From an uncultured Collinsella sp. (GTDB taxonomy: Bacteria > Actinomycetota > Coriobacteriia > Coriobacteriales > Coriobacteriaceae), in NCBI GenBank assembly GCA_947001705.1, contig CAMQHT010000001.1, positions 1 to 64,000 on the forward strand: DNA of 64,000 bases. Direction: 5' to 3'. A model generated the notes under the pieces. The model saw nothing but the letters and a program-made list of their open reading frames with translations. It was not told the origin of the DNA and ran no database searches. Positions 1-8,312 of this stretch are shown piece after piece (position 1 is the first letter of the stretch; each line of letters starts with the position of its first letter). The translations under genes and the position numbers were made by a program.

Positions 1-2
1 CG

Positions 3-200
3 GGCCGTGTTCCGCTATGCGGTTGTCAATTTGCGAAAGAAATTATGCGTCACCCGATCTTTGCGATCCACGCGGTCGATTGGTTTATTCCTTGGCAGAC
101 CATGCCTCTGCTTATGACGCTGCCAGCATCGTGGCTCTTCGCGTCAATTGTGCGTTGCGCCTGCGATATTGGATTGGCGTACGTGATCAAGAAGGCGTAA
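3..200 (+). CDS. C-terminal fragment of a membrane protein, possibly an acyltransferase
   Basis: Frame 3 is open from the window edge to TAA at 198-200, giving about 65 residues that continue upstream of the window. The fragment contains IFAIHAVDWFIPW followed by a hydrophobic stretch (MPLLMTLPASWLFASIV) and a short basic end (VIKKA). This is how the last transmembrane helix of an integral membrane protein ends; acyltransferase-3 family proteins often look like this, but the piece is too short to prove it. An overlapping ATG-started frame (17-214) gives a less protein-like sequence and was not chosen. The gene converges on the minus-strand DUF4869-type gene downstream. Confidence 0.45.
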   Translation, partial: GRVPLCGCQFAKEIMRHPIFAIHAVDWFIPWQTMPLLMTLPASWLFASIVRCACDIGLAYVIKKA

Positions 201-299
201 CAAAAGCAGTGTGACTAAGTTGGCCCCCGCTGTTTCATTTGGGTTTTAAGTAGTCTGGTAAGACTTTTCTAACGCATTCAGCGATTGCGGCCATAGAAC

Positions 300-767
300 C
301 TAGTGCAGCACTCTGGTCGTATCATCAACATCCAAAAAGTCATTGGTGGCACCGACGAACTCCTGCATGTTCTTGACGATGCGGCCGTCATTTTCAATAC
401 GGATTTCGAAACGCTTCCAGGGGAATTTCATGATGTGATAAAGGGTTACCAGCACGTCTTGCTCTTTGCCAATCTTGAGCAGCCAACGGGCGCAGTTGTC
501 TCCGCAGGTGGAAGCATTAAATACCATGTCGGGGAGATTGCGTACCAGCAGCAACGTCTTGACACCGCCAGAAAGCTCGAGTGGCGTAATCGAGCCAAGC
601 TGCTTGCTGATGATGTTGTGGGGGCCGATGAGCTCTGAACCGTCAACACCTTTAATCATCTGTGCAGCCATGGGATCTTCGAACCATGAATCCAGGTACG
701 AGTTCCTAAAGTAGGTCTTGGTATCGTAGATGGAACGGGGGTAATCTCCCAGATGGATGCTTAACAT
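300..767 (-). CDS. DUF4869-type protein
   Basis: A 155-residue soluble protein starting MLSIHLGDYPRSIYDTKTYF. It contains SGGVKTLLLVRNLPDMVFNA and a CGDNCARWLLKIGK segment, which I recall as typical of the DUF4869 family of uncharacterised proteins in anaerobic gut bacteria; the function is unknown. The start at 767 was chosen because GGAG lies 7 nt upstream. A longer reading back to 857 would run through the terminator hairpin at 812-851, so it was rejected. The gene follows the aromatic operon on the same strand but lies beyond that terminator, so it is probably a separate unit or one reached only by readthrough. Confidence 0.72.
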   Translation of the reverse strand: MLSIHLGDYPRSIYDTKTYFRNSYLDSWFEDPMAAQMIKGVDGSELIGPHNIISKQLGSITPLELSGGVKTLLLVRNLPDMVFNASTCGDNCARWLLKIGKEQDVLVTLYHIMKFPWKRFEIRIENDGRIVKNMQEFVGATNDFLDVDDTTRVLH

Positions 768-811
768 GAGCGTCTCCAGACGTTTTGTGACTGCAACGAT
801 TATATGCCAGT

Positions 812-851
812 AATAAAGTGCCGCCAGTAGTGAGGTTGCTGCTGGCGGCAC
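812..851 (-). terminator. Terminator at the end of the aromatic operon
   Basis: Read on the minus strand, a perfect 10-bp stem GTGCCGCCAG/CTGGCGGCAC with a 14-nt loop is followed by TTTATTA. It lies about 45 nt past the aroQ stop codon and before the DUF4869-type gene, so it most likely ends the aro transcript. Confidence 0.75.
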
Positions 852-897
852 TGGCATTATTGGCGTGCGAATCGCGTTGATGGATTTGCTCGCGAGG

Positions 898-1335
898 CTA
901 CTTTTCGAGACGCTCTTTCAGCAGCTCTAACGCGTGAGCGTAGCCTTGGAGGCCTTCGCCGGTGATGGTGGCGAAGCAGGCCAGGCGGGCGTAGCTCACC
1001 TGACGGAAGTCCTCGCGTGTCTCTACGGCGCTGATGTGTACCTCGACGGCAGGGATGGCGACGGCCTTGAGGGCGTCGAGGATCGCCACGCTCGTATGCG
1101 TGTATGCCGCCGGGTTGATGACGATGCCGTCGACCTTGCCGTAGGCCTCCTGGATCTTGTCGACGATGCTGCCCTCGTGGTTGGACTGGAAGACCTCGAC
1201 CTCGTCAAAGCCCTGCGCGGCGCCCGCCTCCTGGCAGATCTGGACCAGGCGGTCGTAGTTGTCGCTGCCGTAGATACCCGGCTCGCGAATGCCGAGCATG
1301 TTGAGGTTGGGGCCGTTGATGACGAGTGCTTTCAT
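898..1335 (-). CDS. aroQ: Type II 3-dehydroquinate dehydratase
   Basis: This 145-residue enzyme dehydrates 3-dehydroquinate to 3-dehydroshikimate, step 3 of the shikimate pathway, as a cytosolic dodecamer in the type II family. Family motifs are visible: NGPNLNMLG near the N-terminus, the REPGIYG loop carrying the catalytic Tyr, QSNHEGSIVDKI, NPAAYTHTSVAI and VEVHIS. Length is normal for the family. The start at 1335 has AAGGAAG upstream; an upstream in-frame extension overlaps aroEK and lacks family similarity. It is the last gene of the aro operon, 64 nt after aroEK, and supplies the dehydratase step in place of a type I AroD, so the pathway is complete in this operon. Confidence 0.96.
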   Translation of the reverse strand: MKALVINGPNLNMLGIREPGIYGSDNYDRLVQICQEAGAAQGFDEVEVFQSNHEGSIVDKIQEAYGKVDGIVINPAAYTHTSVAILDALKAVAIPAVEVHISAVETREDFRQVSYARLACFATITGEGLQGYAHALELLKERLEK

Positions 1336-1360
1336 GTTTGCTTCCTTTGCAGTCGAGAAA

Positions 1361-1396
1361 CCGCCACATAGGTGCCTGTCCCCTTTGTGGTGGTTT
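1361..1396. repeat. REP-like palindrome between aroEK and aroQ
   Basis: An imperfect palindrome (ACCGCCACA to TGTGGTGGT) surrounds the minus-strand core GGGGACAGGCACCT at 1370-1383. The core matches 12 of 14 positions at 41978-41991 downstream of rnhB. Being inside an operon it is more likely an intergenic repeat than a terminator; it could also stabilise mRNA ends. Confidence 0.4.
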
Positions 1397-1399
1397 TGG

Positions 1400-2650
1400 T
1401 TAGAGAGCGGGTGGGAGGGTGTCGAGGAGGGCTTGGGCGGTGTTGGCGGCGCAATCGCGCGAGTCGATGAGGTAGTCGGCCCAGGCGCGGTAGCGCGGCA
1501 TGCGCTGCTCGGCCAGCTTGTCGATGCCATCGCGGGCGGTGATGGGGCGACCCTTGTGGGCGAGTTCGTCGAGCTTACGGTTGAGCATCACGATCTGGCT
1601 GTTCTGGTGCAGTAGCGGGTAGTTCTCGTCGCGCGTGACCACGCCGCCGCCCGTGGAAAGCACCAGGCCGCTGCGCTTGGAGATGCCGGTCAGCGCCGCC
1701 GTCTCCTGCTCGCGGAAGGCCGCCTCGCCGCGCTCGACGATAAAGTCGGCGCAGGGCATGCCCAGGCGCTCCTCGAGGGCGCGGTCCAGGTCGATGTGCT
1801 CTCGCCCCGTGAGCAGGGCAATCTGCTCGCCCACGCGGGTCTTGCCCGAGCCCGGCATACCGATCAGCGCGATGTTCTGTTCGCGGCGTGACAGGCGCTC
1901 CGTTACGTCCAGAATGCGCTCACGCGGAGTGACCTGGCCGGTGTAGCGCTCAACGGCTTGCGCCGCCTGGGCCACGAGCATGAGCAGGCCGCCGATGCAG
2001 GGGATGCCGCGGCGCTCGGCCTCGAGCATCAGGCCCGTGCGTGCAGGGTTGTAGACAATGTCGATGACGCCCTCGAGCGCATCGAGCCCCTCGAGCGTGC
2101 AGGGGGCATCGGGACAGTGGGGGAACATGCCGGCGGGCGTGCAGTTGACGAGCAGTGCGGCGTCGGACTGCTGCGCGATGTTGTCGTAGTTGACTTCGCT
2201 CGTGCGGCCGACCGGCACGACGATGGCGCCCAGGTCGCCGAGCACCATGCTGGCAGTGGTGCCGGCGCCACCGGTGGCACCGAGCACGAGGGCCTTCTTG
2301 CCGGCAACCTCGACGCCCAGCTCCTCGACCAGGCATTGGAAGCCAAAGTAGTCGGTGTTGTCGCCGCGCAGGCGGCCGTCGGGCAGGCGCGTGATGGTGT
2401 TGACGTTTCCCATACGCTCGGCGAGTGGACTCAGCTCGTCCAGGTATTCCATGACGGCGCGCTTGTAGGGGATGGTCACGTTGGTGCCCTCCCATTCGTC
2501 ACCCGTCATAAAAGCCTGGAGGTCCTCGGGCTCGCGCTCAAATCGTACGTACTCGAGCCCCGCGAGCTCCTTGTAGATGGTCGGGGTGTAGCTGTGGCCC
2601 AGCACGCGGCCCAGCACTCCGTAGGGGCGGGTTGCGGCGACATCGGTCAT
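1400..2650 (-). CDS. aroE-aroK: Bifunctional shikimate dehydrogenase/shikimate kinase (AroE-AroK fusion)
   Basis: A 416-residue fusion catalysing two consecutive steps: NADPH-dependent reduction of 3-dehydroshikimate, then ATP-dependent phosphorylation of shikimate. Residues about 1-258 are the dehydrogenase: GHSYTP substrate loop (canonical SLSP, here with conservative changes), TIPYKRAVM with the catalytic Lys, RGDNTDYFGF with the Asp, and the GATGGAG dinucleotide loop. Residues about 262-416 are the kinase: Walker A GMPGSGKTRVG, the IDLD pair, RGEAAFREQE and STGGGVV. The ATG directly abuts the pheA stop (TAGATG), so translation is probably coupled. Fusing these two enzymes is uncommon but both domains look intact. 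Confidence 0.95.
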   Translation of the reverse strand: MTDVAATRPYGVLGRVLGHSYTPTIYKELAGLEYVRFEREPEDLQAFMTGDEWEGTNVTIPYKRAVMEYLDELSPLAERMGNVNTITRLPDGRLRGDNTDYFGFQCLVEELGVEVAGKKALVLGATGGAGTTASMVLGDLGAIVVPVGRTSEVNYDNIAQQSDAALLVNCTPAGMFPHCPDAPCTLEGLDALEGVIDIVYNPARTGLMLEAERRGIPCIGGLLMLVAQAAQAVERYTGQVTPRERILDVTERLSRREQNIALIGMPGSGKTRVGEQIALLTGREHIDLDRALEERLGMPCADFIVERGEAAFREQETAALTGISKRSGLVLSTGGGVVTRDENYPLLHQNSQIVMLNRKLDELAHKGRPITARDGIDKLAEQRMPRYRAWADYLIDSRDCAANTAQALLDTLPPAL

Positions 2651-3796
2651 CTAGAGCACCTCCGTGTAACTGCCAAAGTAGGTGAAGCTCTCGCACACGT
2701 CGTCGATGGAATCGAGCAGGTCATCGAGGGCCTTGCTGCCAAAGGGGCAGTCCAGGTCAAAGTAGAACATAAACTCAAAGTCGTGCCCGGGGATGGGGCG
2801 GCTCTCGAGCTTGATGAGGTTAATATTGAGCGCGTAGAAGCGCTCGAGTACGCGATAGAGTGCGCCCGGCTCGTTGGCCGTGGTAATCATGAGCGAGGTG
2901 CGGTTGGCGCCGGGGTAGACGCGTGGCTCGCGGCTGATGACGACAAAGCGCGTGTAGTTGTTGTCCGAGTCCTGGATGTTGGGCTCCAGTACCTCCAGGC
3001 CGTAGAGTGCGGCGCAGCTGCGCGATGCGATCGCGGCAACATCGGTGCGTTCGGAGCTGGCGACCATCTCGGCCGACATGGCCGTGTTGGGGTACTTGGT
3101 GGCGTGCAGGTCGTGCGCCTCGATAAAGCCGGCGCATTGGGCAATGGCCTGGCCGTGGCTGTAGACCTCGTGCACGTCCGCAAGCTTGGCGCCGGGCTTG
3201 ACGAGCAAGTTGTGGTCGATTTTGAGGCGCAGCGAGCGCACGATATGGAAGTCGAACTGGGCGAGCAGGTCGTAGACGGCGTTAACCGAGCCGGCGGTGG
3301 AGTTCTCGATGGGCAGCACGCCAAACTCGCAGAAGCCGTCGCGCACGGCGCGCATGACGCCCTCGAAGGTCTCGAAGAACGCGATGTCGGGCACGTCGAA
3401 GAGTTTGCACGCGGCGATTTGACTGTAAGCGCCCTCAACACCCTGGCAGGCGACGGTGGCCGTCTGGGGGAAGGGCGTATCGAAGGCCTCGGCCGTGGCG
3501 TGTGCCCTTTGCGAGACCGTGATGCCCTTGAGCTCGTTGATATAGCGCTGCTGCTCGGCCTTGCTCATGCTCATGAGGAGACGGAACAGGGTGATGGTCT
3601 GCGCCTCGTAGCGCTCGGGCGCGCGGCTGGCGAGGTTGTTGAGCTTGGAGCGCTCACGGGCGGGGTCGAAGACGGCCTTGCCCATCTCGATTTTTGACTT
3701 GGCGACCTCGGTGGCAATGTCCATGCGCTCGACAAAGCTGTTGAGGAGCGTGGTGTCGATGGCATCGATGGCCTGGCGGATGTCAGCAAGGTCCAT
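2651..3796 (-). CDS. pheA: Bifunctional chorismate mutase/prephenate dehydratase (P-protein)
   Basis: A 381-residue enzyme taking chorismate through prephenate to phenylpyruvate, committing flux to phenylalanine. Residues about 1-90 form an AroQ-type chorismate mutase helix bundle (LADIRQAIDAIDTTLL; a later basic segment KSKIEMGKAVFDPARE). The dehydratase follows with GVEGAYSQIAA, NSTAGSVNAVYDLL and the TRF-type signature YTRFVVISRE. The C-terminal ACT domain (NEPGALYRVLERF, LESRP) is the usual Phe-binding feedback site. The start at 3796 is preceded by AAAGGGG; an upstream extension would run into aroC. It lies between aroC and aroEK in the operon. Confidence 0.96.
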   Translation of the reverse strand: MDLADIRQAIDAIDTTLLNSFVERMDIATEVAKSKIEMGKAVFDPARERSKLNNLASRAPERYEAQTITLFRLLMSMSKAEQQRYINELKGITVSQRAHATAEAFDTPFPQTATVACQGVEGAYSQIAACKLFDVPDIAFFETFEGVMRAVRDGFCEFGVLPIENSTAGSVNAVYDLLAQFDFHIVRSLRLKIDHNLLVKPGAKLADVHEVYSHGQAIAQCAGFIEAHDLHATKYPNTAMSAEMVASSERTDVAAIASRSCAALYGLEVLEPNIQDSDNNYTRFVVISREPRVYPGANRTSLMITTANEPGALYRVLERFYALNINLIKLESRPIPGHDFEFMFYFDLDCPFGSKALDDLLDSIDDVCESFTYFGSYTEVL

Positions 3797-3839
3797 GGAG
3801 ACCCCTTTCACGTGTCGGGGGATGTTGAGGGGTGGGTAG

Positions 3840-4937
3840 TTAGCGCTGGGCGGCGTCTTCGAGGAGGGCGTCCCAGATGGCAAGGGCGGCGGCTGCCTCG
3901 GCTACGGGGACAGCTCGGGGGACGATGCAGGGATCGTGGCGGCCGTGGACCGAGAGCTCGGCATTTTCCATAGCGTCCATGTCCACCGTCTGCTGCTCGC
4001 GGCCAATGGAGGGCGTCGGCTTTACGGCCATGCGCCACATGACGGGCGCGCCGGTCGAAATACCGCCCAGGATGCCGCCGGCGTTGTTGGACTCGACCTC
4101 GATCTCGCCGGTCTCGGCATCGATGCGATACGGATCATTGTTCTCGCTGCCGCGCATGGCGGCCACGGCAAAGCCCATGCCAAACTCCACGCCCTTTACG
4201 GCGGGAATCCCAAACGCGATCTGCGCGATGCGGTTCTCGATGCCGTCGAACATGGGGTCGCCGATGCCCGCGGGAAGCCCATAAATGCCGCACTCCACGA
4301 TGCCGCCGATGCTGTCGAGTTCGTCGCGTGCGGCTAGGATCTCCTCGCGCATGCGGCCGGCTGCGGCGGCGTCAATGCAAGGAAGATCGTTCGTTTGGAT
4401 CGCTTTGCGGTCGGCCTCGCGATAGACCATATCGTCCATCGGCAGGTCGGAGATACCGCCGATCTGCGCGACGTGCGCCATTACTTTAATGCCGCGGGCC
4501 TCGAGTGCCTGCAGCGCAATGCCGCCGGCGATGCACAGGGGTGCCGTTAGGCGGCCGGAGAAGTGCCCGCCGCCGGCGACATCGTGCATGTTGTGATACT
4601 TCACGCGCGCAGGGAAGTCCGCATGTCCGGGGCGGGGCTTGCGGCGCAGCTCGGAGTAATCCTTGGAGCGCGTGTTGGTGTTCTCGATAATCGCGGCGAT
4701 GGGCGCGCCGGTGGTGTGTCCACCGACCACACCGGCGATGATGTGCGCGGCGTCGGCCTCGCGGCGTTTGGTCGCGGTCTCGTCGCGGCCGGGGGCGCGT
4801 CGATCCAAAAAGGCCTGCAGTTGCTCCTGGTCAATGGCAATACCCGCGGGGATGCCATCGAGCGAGCAGCCGATGGCGGGGGAGTGCGACTGGCCGAAGA
4901 TGCTTAAGTGCAAGACGTTGCCAAAGGTCGAGGACAT
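3840..4937 (-). CDS. aroC: Chorismate synthase
   Basis: A 365-residue FMN-dependent lyase converting 5-enolpyruvylshikimate-3-phosphate to chorismate, the last common step. It begins MSSTFGNVLHLSIFGQSHS; the family pattern GxSH near the N-terminus is seen as GQSHSPAIG. Other family motifs are the Arg-rich RRAPGRDETATKRREAD segment, RPGHADFPARVKY, DVAGGGHFSGRLTAP and, near the end, the HGRHDPCIVPRAVPVAEA signature. Length is standard. The ATG lies one base after the aroA stop codon, implying translational coupling; pheA follows after 43 nt. Confidence 0.97.
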   Translation of the reverse strand: MSSTFGNVLHLSIFGQSHSPAIGCSLDGIPAGIAIDQEQLQAFLDRRAPGRDETATKRREADAAHIIAGVVGGHTTGAPIAAIIENTNTRSKDYSELRRKPRPGHADFPARVKYHNMHDVAGGGHFSGRLTAPLCIAGGIALQALEARGIKVMAHVAQIGGISDLPMDDMVYREADRKAIQTNDLPCIDAAAAGRMREEILAARDELDSIGGIVECGIYGLPAGIGDPMFDGIENRIAQIAFGIPAVKGVEFGMGFAVAAMRGSENNDPYRIDAETGEIEVESNNAGGILGGISTGAPVMWRMAVKPTPSIGREQQTVDMDAMENAELSVHGRHDPCIVPRAVPVAEAAAALAIWDALLEDAAQR

Positions 4938-4938
4938 G

Positions 4939-6258
4939 CTATTCCTCCTCGAGTGTGACCTTGCCGCCCAGCAGGCGGTAGTGGTCGAAGAAATCGGGAT
5001 AGGACTTGTTGACGGCCTCGGCGCCGTGGATCACGACCTCGCCGGTGGCGCGGCTCGCGGCGATAGCGGCCATCATGGCGATGCGATGGTCGTTGTGCGA
5101 ATCGACCTCGCCGCCGGTGAAGGCATCGACACCCTTGATGATGAGGTCATCGCCGGCAATGCGCACCTGCGCGCCCAGCGCGGTGAGCTCGCGGGTGGTG
5201 GTGACCAGACGGTCGGATTCCTTGATGCGTAGACGGGCGCAATCGCGGATAAAGGTGCGGCCCTGTGCCAGCGAGGCCACGGCCGAGATGACGGGCACCA
5301 GGTCCGGAATGTCGTGGGCACTCATCTCAAAGCCGGCGAGCTTGTCGGACTGCACGGTGGCGGCGTTGGTGGAGCGCACGATGCGGGCGCCAAAGCGCGA
5401 AAGCGCGGCAAGCACGTTACGGTCGCCCTGTGCGGAGCTCAGTGACACGCCCTCGACGGTGATTGGGTCGGTGCCGATGGCACCGGCGCACAGCCAAAAG
5501 GCGGCGTTGGACCAGTCGCCCTCGACGGCTACGCTGCCGGGCGTGCGGTACGAGCCGCTGCTCACGCGGAAGTTCGTGACCTCGGGCTGGCCGTCCTTGG
5601 CCGGAATGCGCTCGACGTTGACCTCGACGCCAAAGGCCTTCATGGCCTGTATCGTCAGGTTGATGTAGGGGCGGCTCTCGATGAGGCCGGTTACCTGCAC
5701 GCAGGAGGGCTGGGCCAGCAGCGGGGCTGCCAGCAGCAGGCCCGAGATGTACTGCGAGCTCACGTTGCCCGGAAGCACAAAGGTGCCCGGGCGCATGCGG
5801 CCGCTCGTCTTGAGCGGAAAACCGCCCAGACCCTGTAGGTCGCAGCCGGCGGCGATGATCTCGTCCGAGAGCGGGGAGAGCGGGCGGGCGCCCAGGCGGC
5901 CCTGGCCTACGAAGGTGGCATCCGCACCCAGCGCGCAGGCGACAGGCAGCATAAAGCGCAGCGTGGAGCCACTTTCACCGCAGTCAAGCGTGCCGCCGGC
6001 AAGGGCCTTGAGCAGGCCAAACTCAACACTCTTCATGGTGGGGTGGACCTGGAAGCCGTCCTCGACGGTCTCGATGCGAGCACCCAGTGCCGTAAGGCAG
6101 CGCACCGTGGCCTCGATGTCGGCGCAGGTGGTATTGCAGGTGACGTGTGTCTCGCCGTTGGCAAGCGCAGCGCAGATGATGAGGCGATGCGCCATCGACT
6201 TGGACGCGATGGCGGGAACGGTGCCCTTGAGCGGGGACGGGGTGATGCGGGCTAGCAT
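4939..6258 (-). CDS. aroA: 3-phosphoshikimate 1-carboxyvinyltransferase (EPSP synthase)
   Basis: A 439-residue enzyme joining PEP to shikimate-3-phosphate. It shows the two-fold repeated domain layout: KGTVPAIASKSMAHRLIICA at the N-terminus with the substrate-binding Lys-Ser, the DCGESGSTLRFMLP PEP loop near residue 93, VSSQYISGLLLAAPL, and the late motifs RIKESDRL and DSHNDHRIAMM. The ATG lies inside the end of aroB with a 7-nt overlap, and aroC starts one base after its stop. It catalyses step 6 of the shikimate pathway in a cytosolic operon of consecutive enzymes. Confidence 0.97.
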   Translation of the reverse strand: MLARITPSPLKGTVPAIASKSMAHRLIICAALANGETHVTCNTTCADIEATVRCLTALGARIETVEDGFQVHPTMKSVEFGLLKALAGGTLDCGESGSTLRFMLPVACALGADATFVGQGRLGARPLSPLSDEIIAAGCDLQGLGGFPLKTSGRMRPGTFVLPGNVSSQYISGLLLAAPLLAQPSCVQVTGLIESRPYINLTIQAMKAFGVEVNVERIPAKDGQPEVTNFRVSSGSYRTPGSVAVEGDWSNAAFWLCAGAIGTDPITVEGVSLSSAQGDRNVLAALSRFGARIVRSTNAATVQSDKLAGFEMSAHDIPDLVPVISAVASLAQGRTFIRDCARLRIKESDRLVTTTRELTALGAQVRIAGDDLIIKGVDAFTGGEVDSHNDHRIAMMAAIAASRATGEVVIHGAEAVNKSYPDFFDHYRLLGGKVTLEEE

Positions 6259-7358
6259 GCGGATGCGTCTCCCTTCTGGCCGAGGCCCTCGGCAATGAGT
6301 TCGTGGAAAGTGGAAAGCGGTGTGCGGTCGATGCTGCAGCGGCCAATGCCGTGCGGAATCACCAGGTCTATGGTGTCGCCCGCGCGCTTCTTGTCGTGGA
6401 GCGCCTCGGCAAAGACGGCATCGGCATCTAGGTCGCAGCGGGTCTTGAGGCCATGGCGGGCGCAGAGCTCCTCAATACGACCGGGCAGTGCAGCATCGCA
6501 AGCGCCGTGCAGGGCCGCGGCGCGCGTGATGATGCCCATGCCGATCGACACGCAGTTGCCGTGTCCGAGTTCAAAGTGCTCGCAGGCCTCGACGGCGTGC
6601 CCGGCGCTGTGACCAAAGTTGAGGAGCTTGCGCTGATTGGTTTCGCGCTCGTCGGCAACGACCACGGCGCGCTTAATGTCGATATTGCGGGCGATGATGA
6701 GCGCCACACGGGCCACGTCGTGGTTGAGCAGCTCAAGCGTGAGCGGCGTCTTCTCCAGCTCGGCAAAGAGCTCGGGGTCGGCGATCACGGCGTGCTTGAC
6801 GACTTCGCCGCAGCCGTCGGCGAACTGCTCGGGCGTGAGGGTTGCCAGGCACCCCACGTCGGCGATGACCACGCTCGGCTGCCAAAAGGCGCCGGCCAGG
6901 TTCTTGCCGGCTGCCAGGTCGATGGCCGTCTTACCGCCGACCGACGAATCCACCATGGCGAGCAGGCTTGTGGGAATCTGCACAAACTTGCAGCCGCGCA
7001 TGTAGGTGGCGGCCACAAAGCCCGCCACGTCGCCCACGACGCCGCCGCCGAGCGCCACGATCACGTCGGAGCGCGAAAGCTCGTGCTCGGCCACAAACTC
7101 CAAAATGGCGACGTAGGTCTCGGCGCGCTTGTGGGCCTCGCCGGCCTCGAAGGTGCAGATGCTCACCTCGTAGCCTGACGCCTCCAGGCTCTGCTTAACG
7201 GGCATCTGGTAGAGTGGGCCCACGTTGGTGTCCGTAACGATGACGGCCTTGGTGCCGCCGGCAGTGGCGCGCACGAGCGGTCCCGCCTGCTCCAGCAAAA
7301 ACGTGCCAACATGCACCTGGTAGGGGCGTGCGGTGTCGATATCGATGGTAATCGCCAT
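6252..7358 (-). CDS. aroB: 3-dehydroquinate synthase
   Basis: A 368-residue NAD- and divalent-metal-dependent enzyme cyclising DAHP to 3-dehydroquinate, step 2 of the pathway. Visible family motifs are ALGGGVVGDVAGFVAATYMR (nucleotide loop), PTSLLAMVDSSVGGKT (substrate loop), GCGEVVKHAVIAD with a metal-ligand Glu, and LNFGHSAGHAVE with a metal-ligand His. Length is standard. It follows tyrA by 36 nt and overlaps aroA by 7 nt. The protein begins MAITIDIDTARPYQVHVG, as expected for this family, and GAAAGGACC supplies a ribosome site upstream. Confidence 0.96.
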   Translation of the reverse strand: MAITIDIDTARPYQVHVGTFLLEQAGPLVRATAGGTKAVIVTDTNVGPLYQMPVKQSLEASGYEVSICTFEAGEAHKRAETYVAILEFVAEHELSRSDVIVALGGGVVGDVAGFVAATYMRGCKFVQIPTSLLAMVDSSVGGKTAIDLAAGKNLAGAFWQPSVVIADVGCLATLTPEQFADGCGEVVKHAVIADPELFAELEKTPLTLELLNHDVARVALIIARNIDIKRAVVVADERETNQRKLLNFGHSAGHAVEACEHFELGHGNCVSIGMGIITRAAALHGACDAALPGRIEELCARHGLKTRCDLDADAVFAEALHDKKRAGDTIDLVIPHGIGRCSIDRTPLSTFHELIAEGLGQKGDASAC

Positions 7359-7394
7359 AAGCTTCGGTCCTTTCGACCTGGCGTGATGGGTGGT

Positions 7395-8309
7395 CTAGTG
7401 GGAGGCCTCGTCGTCGAGTGCGCGCTTAATTCGGTCGCCCTCGGCAAGGAGATTCTCCAGATAGCGCTGGTCGCGGTCTTTAAGGGCGCGGCTGTAGGCG
7501 CCGAGCGATTCGATCAGATGGTCGATCTCGAAGGCGAGCGCATTGGCGTCGTCGATCATGAGCTCGGACCACATCTGGGGGTTGAGGTGCGCCACGCGGG
7601 TGAGATCGCGGTAGCTACCGGCCGAAAAGCCGTGGTGGACCTGGGCAGTGGGGCTTTTGACGTAGGCGTTGGATACCACGTGCGCAAGCTGGCTCGTGAA
7701 GGCGATTACACGGTCGTGCTCGGCGGCGCTGGTCACGCTGAACTTGCCAAAGCCCAAGGGGCGCACCATCTCGCGCACCTGGCCCAAAAGCTCCAGCTTG
7801 AGCGCATCGTCCACCGCGGGCGGTACGAGCACCAGCGGGGCGCCCTGGAACAGGTCGGCGCGGGAGTGTGCATAGCCCGAGTACTGCGTGCCCGCCATGG
7901 GGTGCGCGCCCACAAAGTAAAAGCCGTGCTCGCGGGCAAGCTCAAAGGCGCGCTCGCACACGATACCCTTGACGCCCACCGTGTCAATTACCACGGGGCC
8001 CATGATGGCCTCGGTATCGGTGGCGTCGGCGAGTGCCTGGGCGTGTGCCTCGAGCCACTCGATGCAGGCTTCGGGGTAGCAAGCCAGGACGATGATGTCG
8101 CATTCGCCGAGCGTCTCGTCGTTGAGCTCGCCGGCAACGGTGCCCATGCTGGCAGCCGTCATGACATCGTCATCGGGATCCCAGGCCAGCACGCGGACGC
8201 CCGCCTGCGCATAGCCGCGGGCAAAGCTGCCGCCGATGAGGCCAAGGCCGACGATGCCGGCGCACTTGGGGCCGCCCTGGTTAACGCGCGCGTTTCTCAC
8301 TGTACCCAT
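7395..8309 (-). CDS. tyrA: Prephenate dehydrogenase
   Basis: A 304-residue NAD(P)-dependent enzyme that oxidatively decarboxylates prephenate to 4-hydroxyphenylpyruvate for tyrosine synthesis. The Rossmann motif GLGLIGGSFARGY lies near residue 20. Other features are DTVGVKG, the catalytic-region HPMAGTQYSGY and AAEHDRVIAFTSQLAHVVSN. No fused chorismate mutase or ACT domain is seen, so it is a monofunctional enzyme that depends on mutase activity from PheA or elsewhere. It starts 3 nt after the aroF stop. Discrimination between prephenate and arogenate as substrate cannot be made from the sequence. Confidence 0.92.
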   Translation of the reverse strand: MGTVRNARVNQGGPKCAGIVGLGLIGGSFARGYAQAGVRVLAWDPDDDVMTAASMGTVAGELNDETLGECDIIVLACYPEACIEWLEAHAQALADATDTEAIMGPVVIDTVGVKGIVCERAFELAREHGFYFVGAHPMAGTQYSGYAHSRADLFQGAPLVLVPPAVDDALKLELLGQVREMVRPLGFGKFSVTSAAEHDRVIAFTSQLAHVVSNAYVKSPTAQVHHGFSAGSYRDLTRVAHLNPQMWSELMIDDANALAFEIDHLIESLGAYSRALKDRDQRYLENLLAEGDRIKRALDDEASH

Positions 8310-8312
8310 GGG

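Noticed and set aside
17..214. ATG-started 65-codon ORF at the left edge
   Set aside because: Frame 3 (3-200) gives a clear membrane-protein C-terminus, while this frame has no hydrophobic pattern or ribosome site.
1958..3697. Long + strand ORF of 579 codons opposite aroEK and pheA
   Set aside because: It is antisense to two unmistakable enzymes, its composition follows complement codon bias of a GC-rich genome, and no domain is seen.
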